Below, one piece after another: positions 42,129-48,780 of a stretch of DNA of 64,000 nt. The stretch's first letter is position 1, and every line of letters starts with the position of its first letter. The position numbers were made by a program, and so were the translations under genes. Source of the DNA: a virus. The notes below the pieces were generated by a model. That model was not told the DNA's origin. It did no database searches and saw nothing but the letters and a program-made list of their open reading frames with translations. Where the stretch lies: positions 1-64,000 of IMG/VR virus record IMGVR_UViG_3300010153_000003; one strand, written 5' to 3'.

Positions 42129-42614
42129 TTAATTTAACTTTATCCATGTTGGTGTATCACGTGACTTCCATTTTAATAGATGTTGCTTTTCATTGTTATA
42201 ATATTTACGATATGAAGCAACAGGACATGTAGCTATCTTACACTCATCAGGCATAGCAAGTGCAAACGGTGTCATATCTATATCTGGTAAATCTGGGTAT
42301 GGCAAATCTACTATTGCGTCCCATGATTTATGATTAACATTTTTATCATATCTATACACATATTCTTTATTAAGAGCAAATGTCATATTGTATAGCCATT
42401 GATAGTTTTGTTTGCTTTCACGAACCCATTTAGCACATGGGTGGTTTACATGAGTAGCCTTGTATGGTATCTCATAGTCTACAAGTGTATTAGGTTGTAG
42501 ATGATGTGCAGTACACATGAGCTGGGCATGTTCTAGTATCATTTTTACAACATGTTTATCAGCATGATATTCAGCACATTTTTCTGGTTGTTCATCTAGT
42601 ATAAATATGTTCAT
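42129..42614 (-). CDS. Widespread phage protein of unknown function (DKHVVKM family)
   Basis: A 161-residue protein with MNIFILDEQPEKCAEYHADK, then HVVKMILEHAQLMCTAHH, HVNHPCAKWVRESKQNYQWL and TPFALAMPDECK. The conserved His/Asp/Lys/Trp pattern is familiar from hypothetical proteins of cyanophages and pelagiphages. I cannot name a reaction; it might be a DNA-modifying or repair enzyme. It is the last gene before the P1 promoter, transcribed leftward. Confidence 0.6.
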   Translation of the reverse strand: MNIFILDEQPEKCAEYHADKHVVKMILEHAQLMCTAHHLQPNTLVDYEIPYKATHVNHPCAKWVRESKQNYQWLYNMTFALNKEYVYRYDKNVNHKSWDAIVDLPYPDLPDIDMTPFALAMPDECKIATCPVASYRKYYNNEKQHLLKWKSRDTPTWIKLN

Positions 42615-42625
42615 TGATATAACTA

Positions 42626-42919
42626 CTAAAAATATTCATGGGTTTTACTATCATCTCTAAATACTGTAACAAACGTATTATTCATTTCATCATCTGAAAT
42701 CCATATATCATGTAATTTTTCACATAAATTACACCTAAGGTAAAGACAATAATTGCCTTCTTCTTCACTATATTCAATATCAACCACCAATAATCTTTGA
42801 CCTGCTAGATCAATATTAGAGTTATCTTTGAAAAGATCATCTTCTCGTGAAGCATGTGTGCCTCTAAAAATAATAGTATCGCCAACGTCTATTTTGTATG
42901 GTTTTATATGTTTAAGCAT
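42626..42919 (-). CDS. Small beta-barrel-like protein with Cys pair
   Basis: A 97-residue protein starting MLKHIKPYKIDVGDTIIFRG, a strand pattern like an SH3 or DUF-type barrel, then CLYLRCNLCEKLHD with three Cys. First gene of its leftward unit; a TATA-like AATTTAAATTAAC lies upstream. Function unknown. Confidence 0.55.
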   Translation of the reverse strand: MLKHIKPYKIDVGDTIIFRGTHASREDDLFKDNSNIDLAGQRLLVVDIEYSEEEGNYCLYLRCNLCEKLHDIWISDDEMNNTFVTVFRDDSKTHEYF

Positions 42920-42934
42920 GTTAATTTAAATTGT

Positions 42935-43069
42935 ATGGTTTTGATGTTGCTACACATGAAAGCAGGACATATGTCAACTGTTACTCTAGGAAAGAGTGTG
43001 TTAAGAAAACAACATTGGGCTGGAAAAAGTAAAAATCATGAAAACTATGTTTCCATCTTTTGCGATTAG
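42935..43069 (+). CDS. Possible 44-residue rightward protein
   Basis: ATG 42935 lies about 26 nt after a good TATA (GGTTTTATATG, 42899-42909) and runs to TAG 43067 (MVLMLLHMKAGHMSTVTLGK...). It is the only ORF with a promoter in this gap, but the promoter overlaps a leftward gene. Confidence 0.4.
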   Translation: MVLMLLHMKAGHMSTVTLGKSVLRKQHWAGKSKNHENYVSIFCD

Positions 43070-43111
43070 TTGCCCTATGACACCAAAACACTATTCTCGG
43101 AATCTCCGACA

Positions 43112-43194
43112 ATGATAGTGGGCATGGATATCGTATGAAACAACAATACCAAACCTGAACCTATTAAAAACGATTCCATACCCACCATTATCAT
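43112..43194. repeat. Long imperfect inverted repeat
   Basis: Arms 43112-43134 and 43170-43194 (about 23 nt, three to four interruptions) with a 35-nt loop. The left arm reads ATGATAGTGGGCATGGATAT followed by CGT. A smaller hairpin CGGA-ATC-TCCG (43099-43108) lies just before it. The rest of 43070-43233 shows no ORF. It follows the stop of the leftward gene 43234, so it could be a 3' end structure or an RNA. Confidence 0.5.
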
Positions 43195-43233
43195 CTATGT
43201 ATCAAATTATTTGATTACTAAAAAGAGAGGATA

Positions 43234-43905
43234 TTATTCCTCTTTGATTCTGTGATCCTTTTGTGGTATGTGTACACCAAGACCTTTCAAGAACTCAACT
43301 GTTTCTGGTTCTGAAGCCTGTTTGATGTAGGTTGTGAATACCAATCCTTCACTTTTTGAGTAATACTTTCCTGTGAATAGGAAGGTATTGAAGGCTACGC
43401 TTTTCCACAATGCTTTAGATTGCTTGAGTTGCTCTGCCTCACTTTTGGTTTTATCAACCAATTCAAAACTGCTATCTATTCGTGGCATATTTAAGATGTA
43501 CGCATTACCAACCGTGCCATCTTTCTTAACGTGTGGAGCTGATACGCTAAGACCATTTTTGCCTGTTCCAAACTGTTTTACTATTGCTTTTAGTATATCG
43601 AAGCAACCAATAGGCTGTGTTTCAACTGCTTCAACTACTGTATTGGACACTCTACTTGTTTGGTAATTGTAGAATGCTGGTTGTGGTTTTACTTCTTGTG
43701 CAGGTGCAACATTAGAAGGGGATTTTTGTTCGCCAGATATGAAAGAGTCTACTTTCTCTAACATATTATCAAGGGCAACTTGTGATTGCTTTCTTGATTC
43801 TGACAATCGATCCAATGAACTTTTTTGGTGTTCTAACATGGATTCAATTTGGGATTCCAACTGATTCATACGAGATGTAAGAGTTGGTTTTTTGTTATTT
43901 GACAT
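43234..43905 (-). CDS. Protein with N-terminal coiled coil
   Basis: I start at ATG 43905 (MSNNKKPTLTSRM; 223 residues); an upstream ATG 43920 exists in frame, but the 12-nt context ATTACAGTTATG before 43905 is shared with the P1 leader. Residues 12-60 form a coiled coil (RMNQLESQIESMLEHQKSSL); the C-terminal 130 residues are folded (SALKAIV..GLSVSAPHVK). Driven by promoter P2. Possibly a single-strand-binding or structural regulator; no family recognised. Confidence 0.6.
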   Translation of the reverse strand: MSNNKKPTLTSRMNQLESQIESMLEHQKSSLDRLSESRKQSQVALDNMLEKVDSFISGEQKSPSNVAPAQEVKPQPAFYNYQTSRVSNTVVEAVETQPIGCFDILKAIVKQFGTGKNGLSVSAPHVKKDGTVGNAYILNMPRIDSSFELVDKTKSEAEQLKQSKALWKSVAFNTFLFTGKYYSKSEGLVFTTYIKQASEPETVEFLKGLGVHIPQKDHRIKEE

Positions 43906-43992
43906 AACTGTAATATTCAATGAATTTGTAATAAATAATAAATATATTTAAATTCCGAAATCGATTTTTCGACGACGAGTATTTGCGACTGA

Positions 43993-44005
43993 CGTATTTA
44001 AACCC
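43993..44005 (-). promoter_or_regulatory. Leftward promoter P2
   Basis: GGGTTTAAATACG on the minus strand; the downstream leader forms TCGA-AAAA-TCGA. It shares CGTCGTCG about 15-23 nt downstream with P1. Confidence 0.6.
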
Positions 44006-44026
44006 GACGGTTGCCCATTGTTAATA

Positions 44027-44200
44027 TTATACATATTTATATTTCCATTTAATAATACCATGTACTGTATTAACATAGATTCTATTTGTAACAGATCTAG
44101 GATTATGCCATTGTTCATGTTGGGAAGCCCTATTTTCCCATAAATCATCACAAGGCAGTTCAGCACTACATAGGTTACAAACTGCTATCTTATCTGTCAT
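44027..44200 (-). CDS. 57-residue zinc-finger microprotein
   Basis: ATG 44198-44200, stop TAA 44027-44029. CNLC (8-11) with a later Cys (17) and His pairs (QHEQWH). Its C-terminus is basic and aromatic (IIKWKYKYV). ATG overlaps the previous stop. Confidence 0.55.
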   Translation of the reverse strand: MTDKIAVCNLCSAELPCDDLWENRASQHEQWHNPRSVTNRIYVNTVHGIIKWKYKYV

Positions 44201-44294
44201 GGTTATATATTCCTGCTATTCTATTTAAATCAATAGAATCGGGGTGTTCTAATACCAATCTCTCATACTGACAGGATATACATTTGCAGTTCAA
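44190..44294 (-). CDS. 34-residue zinc microprotein
   Basis: TTG at 44292-44294 overlaps the preceding stop (TTGA); stop overlaps the next start. CKC (3-5) and Cys8 plus His are present. Low complexity otherwise. Confidence 0.5.
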   Translation of the reverse strand: MNCKCISCQYERLVLEHPDSIDLNRIAGIYNHDR

Positions 44295-44485
44295 GAAGAA
44301 TCTCCCTCTATCTCATGTATTGTGTCGTATTCTTCCTCAAAAGAGAAACAATCGGGACATCTATTCATTCTAGGAGCTCCAACCCAAACATAGTCAGTAT
44401 CTATCCAATTTGTATTACAATCAGTACACAATACAAAAGATGAGAAATCACTATGAAATTCCCTAATAAGAGATGTGTCACTCAT
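44291..44485 (-). CDS. 64-residue zinc-ribbon protein
   Basis: CTDC (20-23) and CPDCF (43-46), an acidic C-terminus (EEEYDTIHEIEGDSS). ATG overlaps the stop of the upstream gene. Possibly a transcription-factor-like ribbon. Confidence 0.6.
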   Translation of the reverse strand: MSDTSLIREFHSDFSSFVLCTDCNTNWIDTDYVWVGAPRMNRCPDCFSFEEEYDTIHEIEGDSS

Positions 44486-44642
44486 TATCTAAATCCCTCA
44501 TTGATCCACCACACCCACATTGGCATGATCTATGTCCTGAACAGCACTCACATACACCTACAAAACAATTAGTGCACTCTTGTTCATGTTCCCAATCTAT
44601 TGCTTCAATACCATCTAATGTAGCTGGTAGGGTTTTACTCAT
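44478..44642 (-). CDS. 54-residue Cys-rich microprotein
   Basis: ATG 44640-44642. CTNCF (25-28), CECC (33-36) and CQCGCGG (42-46): eight Cys in 22 residues. A GAGGG Shine-Dalgarno precedes the start. It ends in RDLDNE, matching RELDNE in the reading frame just upstream. Confidence 0.6.
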   Translation of the reverse strand: MSKTLPATLDGIEAIDWEHEQECTNCFVGVCECCSGHRSCQCGCGGSMRDLDNE

Positions 44643-44767
44643 TATCCAATTCCCTCATCTGATTTTCATTTATAATTAGTTCGGGATTAGCCGTGTTTTG
44701 CCATGATATTAAGCCCTTATCATGTCTTAACTTATATAAACGATCGGCACTACGATAGAAAGGAGAA

Positions 44768-44968
44768 TTAGTCAAAATACTCCTCACTATCATTAACATA
44801 TTCCTCAGCGTCTACAAAGGCTATCTCATTATCTTGAGAATAAACGTCTAAAAGTGCGTTTTCAATACTCTCAAAATGAATGTCGGCATTGTTAGTGGTT
44901 AGGTCACTACCCATTGGCTTACTGTTGTCAGTATCCATCTCGACGTTGTAATAAATTAATATACACAA
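44768..44968 (-). CDS. Acidic protein with MGSD-x-TTNN N-terminus
   Basis: Start TTG 44968 (66 residues) or ATG 44938 (56 residues). The N-terminal part, YYN.EM then MGSDLTTNN, is closely repeated in the gene at 45570, at the same distance from its promoter. The rest is acidic (EYVNDSEEYFD). Driven by P3. Confidence 0.55.
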   Translation of the reverse strand: MCILIYYNVEMDTDNSKPMGSDLTTNNADIHFESIENALLDVYSQDNEIAFVDAEEYVNDSEEYFD

Positions 44969-45007
44969 CTGTCGTGGATTTCGAGAACGTGCTGATTTTG
45001 TGACTGT

Positions 45008-45020
45008 GGTATTTAAACCC
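45008..45020 (-). promoter_or_regulatory. Leftward promoter P3
   Basis: GGGTTTAAATACC on the minus strand inside CTGGGTTTAAATACCACAG. Upstream it shares AACAATGGGC with P2. The transcript leader leads to gene 44768. Confidence 0.6.
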
Positions 45021-45035
45021 AGCGACTGCCCATTG

Positions 45036-45173
45036 TTATTGTATATTTGATTTTTTAATACAAAAACACTCTAGGCATACGGGGACACTATTACATTTAA
45101 AGAACCTAACACTATTAGGGCTCAAATATTTGCTACAATCCCCACAAAAGAGGAAAATACAGGTGTTACTCAT
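45036..45173 (-). CDS. 45-residue Cys-rich microprotein
   Basis: ATG 45171-45173, stop 45036-45038. CGDC (10-13) and CNSVPVCLECFC (27-38): seven Cys overall. It is coupled upstream by ATGA and lies just ahead of P3. Confidence 0.6.
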   Translation of the reverse strand: MSNTCIFLFCGDCSKYLSPNSVRFFKCNSVPVCLECFCIKKSNIQ

Positions 45174-45376
45174 ACTACCTCTCCACAGGCAGTACACACA
45201 TCTACCCTATTTTCTTCCTCGCCATCAAAATGCCAATCCTCTACTGTATCTCTATGTGGGCATGGCACGGCACTCTCTAATTCCTCTACTCTATCATTCA
45301 AATTGTCTATCTTACTAGCCAAATGATTTAATATAGTAGATAAGGATCTATCTGTCCATTCAGGTGTGTCGGTCAT
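45170..45376 (-). CDS. 68-residue zinc-ribbon with helical N-terminus
   Basis: An N-terminal coiled coil (STILNHLASKIDNLNDRVEELE) leads to CPHRDT (39) and CTACGEVV (61-64). This is a small zinc-ribbon/coiled-coil protein; function unknown. Confidence 0.6.
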   Translation of the reverse strand: MTDTPEWTDRSLSTILNHLASKIDNLNDRVEELESAVPCPHRDTVEDWHFDGEEENRVDVCTACGEVV

Positions 45377-45573
45377 GGTAAATCCCCTAATTCTATGTGT
45401 TTTCTCATATACTGTCTAGCAGTATGATTAGGGCAAAATTGTTCGTATTCCCCATTACATCTACCACCATTAGCATCAGTTGTGTGTGATGTGGCACAAC
45501 CTTCACATTTATATTTATTATCACAGATTTGACACAAATGAATGCCACTACAAAAGGGTGGAATGTTACTCAT
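45373..45573 (-). CDS. 66-residue Cys-rich zinc protein
   Basis: CSGIHLCQIC (8-17), CEGC (23-26), CNGEYEQFCPNH (39-50): eight Cys and several His, enough for two zinc sites. ATG overlaps the stop of the upstream gene. Confidence 0.65.
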   Translation of the reverse strand: MSNIPPFCSGIHLCQICDNKYKCEGCATSHTTDANGGRCNGEYEQFCPNHTARQYMRKHIELGDLP

Positions 45574-45977
45574 TGAGTAACAGCTTCCCCGACATATGTA
45601 ACATTTATGCCAGATTTTGTGAGAATCTGTTTAAATGCTGGAACATTCTCTTTTCGAACGTATCTGATATAATAGCCACGTTTTGGAATTGCTCTGATAT
45701 AGGAAGCAACGTGTTTATAAAGTGCTTCTGGGAGGCGACTATCCTTTAAGAAAGATATGTTACCATTATCCTTCTGTCTAAATGTTACTGATACACCAGC
45801 ACATTGTTCTTTAAGGTCAGCGATTGTTGATTTGACCTCAAAAGTAGAAGCAACGCTACTATCCTTTTTTATAGTTGCTTGTTTTGGTTTTTCGGTATTG
45901 TTAGTGGTGTGGTCACTACCCATTAAATTACTAGCAAAAGTAATCATTTCCCGATTGTAGTAATCTAATACACACAA
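45570..45977 (-). CDS. Protein with MGSD-x-TTNN N-terminus, P4-driven
   Basis: TTG 45977 is the start if the P3-driven paralogue is a guide (the codons TTG TGT, then a YYN.EM segment); ATG 45947 and ATG 45998 are alternatives. The C-terminal 90 residues form a folded domain (TFRQKDNGNISFLKDSRLPE; ASYIRAIPKRGYYIRYV). No family recognised. Confidence 0.55.
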   Translation of the reverse strand: MCVLDYYNREMITFASNLMGSDHTTNNTEKPKQATIKKDSSVASTFEVKSTIADLKEQCAGVSVTFRQKDNGNISFLKDSRLPEALYKHVASYIRAIPKRGYYIRYVRKENVPAFKQILTKSGINVTYVGEAVTQ

Positions 45978-46019
45978 TTCGAGTGATTGTTTTCGCATTT
46001 GGTCAGCATTTGTGCCTGT

Positions 46020-46032
46020 GGTATTTAAATCC
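46020..46032 (-). promoter_or_regulatory. Leftward promoter P4
   Basis: GGATTTAAATACC on the minus strand, preceded by GGGGATCGCT and followed by ACAGGCACAAATG. Confidence 0.6.
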
Positions 46033-46034
46033 AG

Positions 46035-46245
46035 CGATCCCCTATATGTTAAAACATAAGGAGCTATCTATTATCTTTTTTAATACCTTATACACAATAC
46101 TGTACTCTAGCTACTAATACATTGTATTATATATCTCTTTTATAGAGTGCTTCTCTATCCTACAATCTATCTTTTACATTGTAACACGCTACGTATTACT
46201 ACCATGCTACCATTACAATGCTCGATTGCGATTCAGTTCGAATCT
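46035..46245 (-). ncRNA. Possible untranslated P5 transcript
   Basis: From P5 (46265) leftward to P4 there is no ORF longer than a few codons. The predicted leader has GATTC-GAACT-GAATC at its 5' end, then CTCT-ATAAA-AGAG (about 46135) and AATACA/TGTATT. It may be a regulatory RNA or simply a degenerated gene. Confidence 0.35.
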
Positions 46246-46264
46246 GCTGACCATTCGTGCCTAC

Positions 46265-46277
46265 GGTATTTAAACCC
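46265..46277 (-). promoter_or_regulatory. Leftward promoter P5
   Basis: GGGTTTAAATACC on the minus strand; GTAGGCACGAATG follows, and GTAGGCACGAAT is found again on the plus strand at 46710-46722. Confidence 0.55.
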
Positions 46278-46415
46278 ATCGGTCGCCCTAATGTTATTGT
46301 TATAATGAGTATATGTATGTATAACATATAGGGCAGATAGGTTTTTATTGCTCAGGCACATGCCACGCCTGATTCGTGACTAGCCATGCCTACCTCACGC
46401 CTGTGGGCAGGGCTT

Positions 46416-46480
46416 CCTATATACACCCCCCCTATATACACCACTCCCACATACACACCCACATACACACCCCCATATAC
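46416..46480 (+). repeat. C-rich TATATACACC / CACATACACACC repeats
   Basis: CCTATATACACC occurs about three times and CCCACATACACA twice (46446-46457, 46458-46469) in tandem, then CCATATACACC. Strand-asymmetric (C/A-rich on plus), so the complementary strand is G-rich. Confidence 0.65.
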
Positions 46481-46482
46481 AC

Positions 46483-46547
46483 CACGCCTACCTCATGCCT
46501 AGCCCATGCCTAGTCATGCCTACCACATGCCTACCACATACCTAGTA
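46483..46547 (+). repeat. Iteron array, CATGCCTA at 10-11 bp period
   Basis: Six units start at 46483, 46494, 46505, 46515, 46526 and 46537 (CACGCCTA once, CATGCCTA four times, CATACCTA once). The period is one DNA turn, so binding faces align. More copies (CATGCCTACC at 46385, CACGCCTG at 46396) lie to the left. Confidence 0.75.
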
Positions 46548-46874
46548 GGCAGGGGGTTTCTATTATTAGCATTACCTATACACATAGCATGATGTATTGT
46601 TCGTGTTATTGTACGTGGTGTGATACCATTCGTTCCTAATGATATAGGCATTTATCCCCATATTACCTGCCACGTACTCCCCCTATATATACCTACGTTT
46701 TTTAGCGTAGCGAGGCACGGTAGGCACGAATCCCTAATAGGAACATTTTCACACTATACAGTTAGGTTTATATAGTGTCGCAAGTGCACATGGAAAATAT
46801 TAGAAATTTAAACGTTTATAAGAGAATTATAAATCTTTGTTAAAATTTAGAGAGGAGAGAGAAAAAATACAGGA

Positions 46875-46900
46875 GGGTTTATATTATCATTAGCCGTATA
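46875..46900 (+). promoter_or_regulatory. Extended promoter TTTATATT-N4-TTAGCC (copy 3)
   Basis: GGGTTTATATTATCATTAGC then CGTATA; it faces rightward, away from the origin-like region. Confidence 0.5.
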
Positions 46901-46904
46901 ATAC

Positions 46905-47075
46905 ATGTGTACCGTACAACTGTCAGAAGTTATTTGTAACATTCGTCCTATTTCGTTACACTGTACGGTCCACGCGTTCGTACGTCCTTGGCAGGACTAC
47001 ACTTCGTTTTGAGGCCGGAAGCCTCATTACTCCCGGTGTCCCGTGGTTGGTTACCTTTAACAATCGGGGCACCAC
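46905..47075 (+). ncRNA. Candidate structured RNA
   Basis: An ORF-poor, GC-richer segment after extended promoter copy 3. Predicted helices: ACCGTACA (46911-46918) with TGTACGGT (46962-46969), enclosing TGTAAC (46935-46940)/GTTACA (46955-46960); GTCC/GGAC (46984/46994); GAGGC-CGGAA-GCCTC (47011-47025). A separate TATA follows (GATTTATATTGCC near 47078), so it is likely its own transcript. An 84-codon minus-strand ORF across it is probably spurious. Confidence 0.5.
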
Positions 47076-47115
47076 TTGATTTATATTGCCTATCAACCAT
47101 ATTACAGTAGGTAAC

Positions 47116-47493
47116 ATGAATTACGATTGTCAAATTTGCGGATATCCGTCTGCACACCAGATATGTACTCCGTGTACAAATGCCTACGAAAGGGGGATGC
47201 AATCACGTCAAGTGAAGTTAAATATCAATAAAAAGAAAAAAGTAGATATATATAGCATAAAATACAATATGGGTAAATATTTCACAAGTATGCGTTCACT
47301 GCCTGACGTAATCGAGATGAACACTCCTACGTATACGGATTACTGTGCAATCAACAACAAGTTACCCACACGCCCCCCTTACGAACAAGGTGATTCCCTG
47401 ACTACTGTTAAAGGTGTCCCTATAGTGTTAGTAAATGATCGTGCTTATGGTTATGTTTTTAGAGATTCGTCCTTCGGACGATATGTGCCCTGA
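47116..47493 (+). CDS. Zinc-finger protein
   Basis: I start at ATG 47116 (125 residues, MNYDCQICGYPSAHQICTPC) because the TATA at 47078 is at leaderless distance; an upstream TTG is possible. CQIC (5-8) and CTPC (17-20) form a zinc ribbon; a basic patch (NINKKKKVDI) and a C-terminal domain with FRDSSFGRYVP follow. Possible early regulator next to the origin. Confidence 0.6.
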   Translation: MNYDCQICGYPSAHQICTPCTNAYERGMQSRQVKLNINKKKKVDIYSIKYNMGKYFTSMRSLPDVIEMNTPTYTDYCAINNKLPTRPPYEQGDSLTTVKGVPIVLVNDRAYGYVFRDSSFGRYVP

Positions 47494-47552
47494 TTTTAGT
47501 TTTATAATACTATATATACCATCTATATATACTCTGACCTTGTAGTATAAAC

Positions 47553-47831
47553 ATGCCAATGGATTTGAAAGACATAGTAAAAGAGTTAGAGATGGACGGT
47601 GAGTCTAAGGAAGTATTGTCGTTTGACACAGTGATAAAGATAATATCTGACGAAGATGAGGATATCATAGAGACAATGTCTGACATGCCTGCCTTGCCAA
47701 AATTATTAAGACAGGTACACAAGGCCGGTTTTTGGCATGGTGCAGAGTTCGGCAGACAGGTATTCCTAGAGATAATGGAAAATGATAGAAAGGTAGAAGT
47801 TCTTAAAAAATCAGAATCGATGGATTTTTGA
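47553..47831 (+). CDS. Small acidic helical protein
   Basis: A 92-residue protein with acidic helices (KDIVKELEMDGESKE; SDEDEDIIETMSDM) and a more basic C-terminus (RKVEVLKKSES). No motif; a TATA-like CTATATATACTC lies about 28 nt upstream. Confidence 0.55.
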   Translation: MPMDLKDIVKELEMDGESKEVLSFDTVIKIISDEDEDIIETMSDMPALPKLLRQVHKAGFWHGAEFGRQVFLEIMENDRKVEVLKKSESMDF

Positions 47832-47871
47832 TAACCGCAAAGCTATTATAATGCGCAAACGTATTTAAAGC

Positions 47872-48102
47872 ATGTTGATTAAGCTTAACCCTGGATTAAA
47901 ATGTAAGGGATGTGACAAGAGAATGTCTATTGCCAGTGACAGAGCTGGTTCTGTTAACCTGGTATTGGTTGAAGACAAGCCTATACCAAAGGGTGACTTT
48001 GACTGTTATATAAACTGTGAACATTGTACTAAGGAACATGTAGGTTTTGGATTCATACGCAGTGGTGAATTCAAGGGTATACATGAATATAGAGAATTAT
48101 AA
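47872..48102 (+). CDS. 76-residue zinc-ribbon protein
   Basis: CKGC (11-14) and CEHC (49-52) with an intervening beta sheet (SVNLVLVEDKPIPKGDFDCY). The fold resembles a small zinc-beta-ribbon. Promoter: CTATTATAATGCG about 25 nt before the ATG. Confidence 0.65.
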   Translation: MLIKLNPGLKCKGCDKRMSIASDRAGSVNLVLVEDKPIPKGDFDCYINCEHCTKEHVGFGFIRSGEFKGIHEYREL

Positions 48103-48104
48103 TC

Positions 48105-48365
48105 ATGGAACCAAAAAAATTCCGTGGCTCCGCCACGAAGAAACCTGACGGAACATGGCATGTTGAATTAGATGATAATTTTAAACGACAACTTGACGAC
48201 CTGTGCCCTGCTGACAAAGCAGAGATAGAATTGATTATGCAAGGCCTGCGAGACGGTAGTATAGACGTAAACGAGTTAGGTACACGTATGTGCAGTTACT
48301 GTGGTGAGCCTAATAACAATAAAGAAAGTGTAATGTGCGACAAATGCGCTAATGAGTTAAAATGA
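48105..48365 (+). CDS. 86-residue zinc-ribbon protein
   Basis: The N-terminus is helical (HVELDDNFKRQLDDLC); the C-terminus has CSYCGEP (63-66) and CDKCAN (78-81). Two nt separate it from the previous gene, and its stop converges with a leftward gene. Confidence 0.65.
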   Translation: MEPKKFRGSATKKPDGTWHVELDDNFKRQLDDLCPADKAEIELIMQGLRDGSIDVNELGTRMCSYCGEPNNNKESVMCDKCANELK

Positions 48366-48641
48366 ACTTAGACGGCCAAAGGATTTTGATTCATCAGATA
48401 GTGTTCTTGACCTTTGGTATTCTGTACTTTTCACAAAACGGTCATCCTCTCGACGAATAAACTTTCTTTCATACAAATTCCTGCATGGACCGCATAGTTC
48501 CTTGGTCCCCCTTAAAGTCACCTTACAGTAGTTACAAATAAAAGGTCGGCTGATGCCGACTAACACGGTTTTGGACGTATCCAGCCATGTGGCATGGTTA
48601 CTACCCTCTTCCTGAGTTATTATATGATTTGCTATGTGCAT
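48357..48641 (-). CDS. Zinc-ribbon protein
   Basis: A 94-residue leftward protein with CNYC (36-39) and CGPC (50-53) between basic segments (VTLRGTKEL; NLYERKFIRRED). Overlaps the upstream gene by 41 nt. Strong in basic residues, so nucleic-acid binding is likely. Confidence 0.55.
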   Translation of the reverse strand: MHIANHIITQEEGSNHATWLDTSKTVLVGISRPFICNYCKVTLRGTKELCGPCRNLYERKFIRREDDRFVKSTEYQRSRTLSDESKSFGRLSSF

Positions 48642-48780
48642 TTCTATCCTCCAATGGCTTTACGTCTGATGGATTTAATTCCCAAGTGTCTACTGTGCAT
48701 TTTATATTTCCGCATATGCCCCATGTGCCTCCACGTAGAGTCTTATTCGTTTGCAAACCACACTCAGGACATTTTATCAT
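48601..48780 (-). CDS. 59-residue zinc-knuckle protein
   Basis: ATG 48778-48780, TAG 48601-48603. CPEC (4-7), C23 and C28 (GTWGICGNIKC). The 41-nt overlap with the next gene is unusually long, so one of the two starts may be wrong. Confidence 0.5.
   Translation of the reverse strand: MIKCPECGLQTNKTLRGGTWGICGNIKCTVDTWELNPSDVKPLEDRNAHSKSYNNSGRG

Larger units (their letters stand above)
46340..46860. other. Non-coding control region, probable replication origin
   Basis: About 500 bp with no ORF over 40 codons of credible composition, lying at the switch between leftward and rightward transcription. It contains C-rich repeats (46416-46480), an 11-bp iteron array (46483-46547), the hairpin CTACG-TTTTTTAG-CGTAG (46693-46710), and an AT-rich stretch with TTTAAACGTTTATAAG (46806-46830) that could be a melting element. 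The absence of coding and this layout fit an origin. Confidence 0.6.

Noticed and set aside
43948-44166. 72-codon minus-strand ORF across promoter P2
   Set aside because: It reads through the promoter in the wrong frame; the zinc protein at 44027-44200 uses another frame with a better pattern.
44635-44730. About 29-codon minus-strand frame ending in RELDNE
   Set aside because: It looks protein-like, but no ATG, GTG or TTG start exists in frame near the predicted transcription start. Its end resembles the neighbour's end because the ribosome-binding region is repeated.
46225-46255. T-arm-like GTTCGAATC followed by CCA, as in a tRNA
   Set aside because: No anticodon stem or acceptor stem can be formed around it, and it lies inside promoter P5 and its leader.
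46340-46560. CRISPR-like array of short repeats
   Set aside because: Repeats are 11 bp with no spacers of constant length, no cas1/cas2 are present, and the Cas4-like gene is a viral nuclease far away.
46948-47202. 84-codon minus-strand ORF
   Set aside because: It runs across the structured RNA candidate and the start of a good rightward gene, and its composition is unlike the other small proteins.
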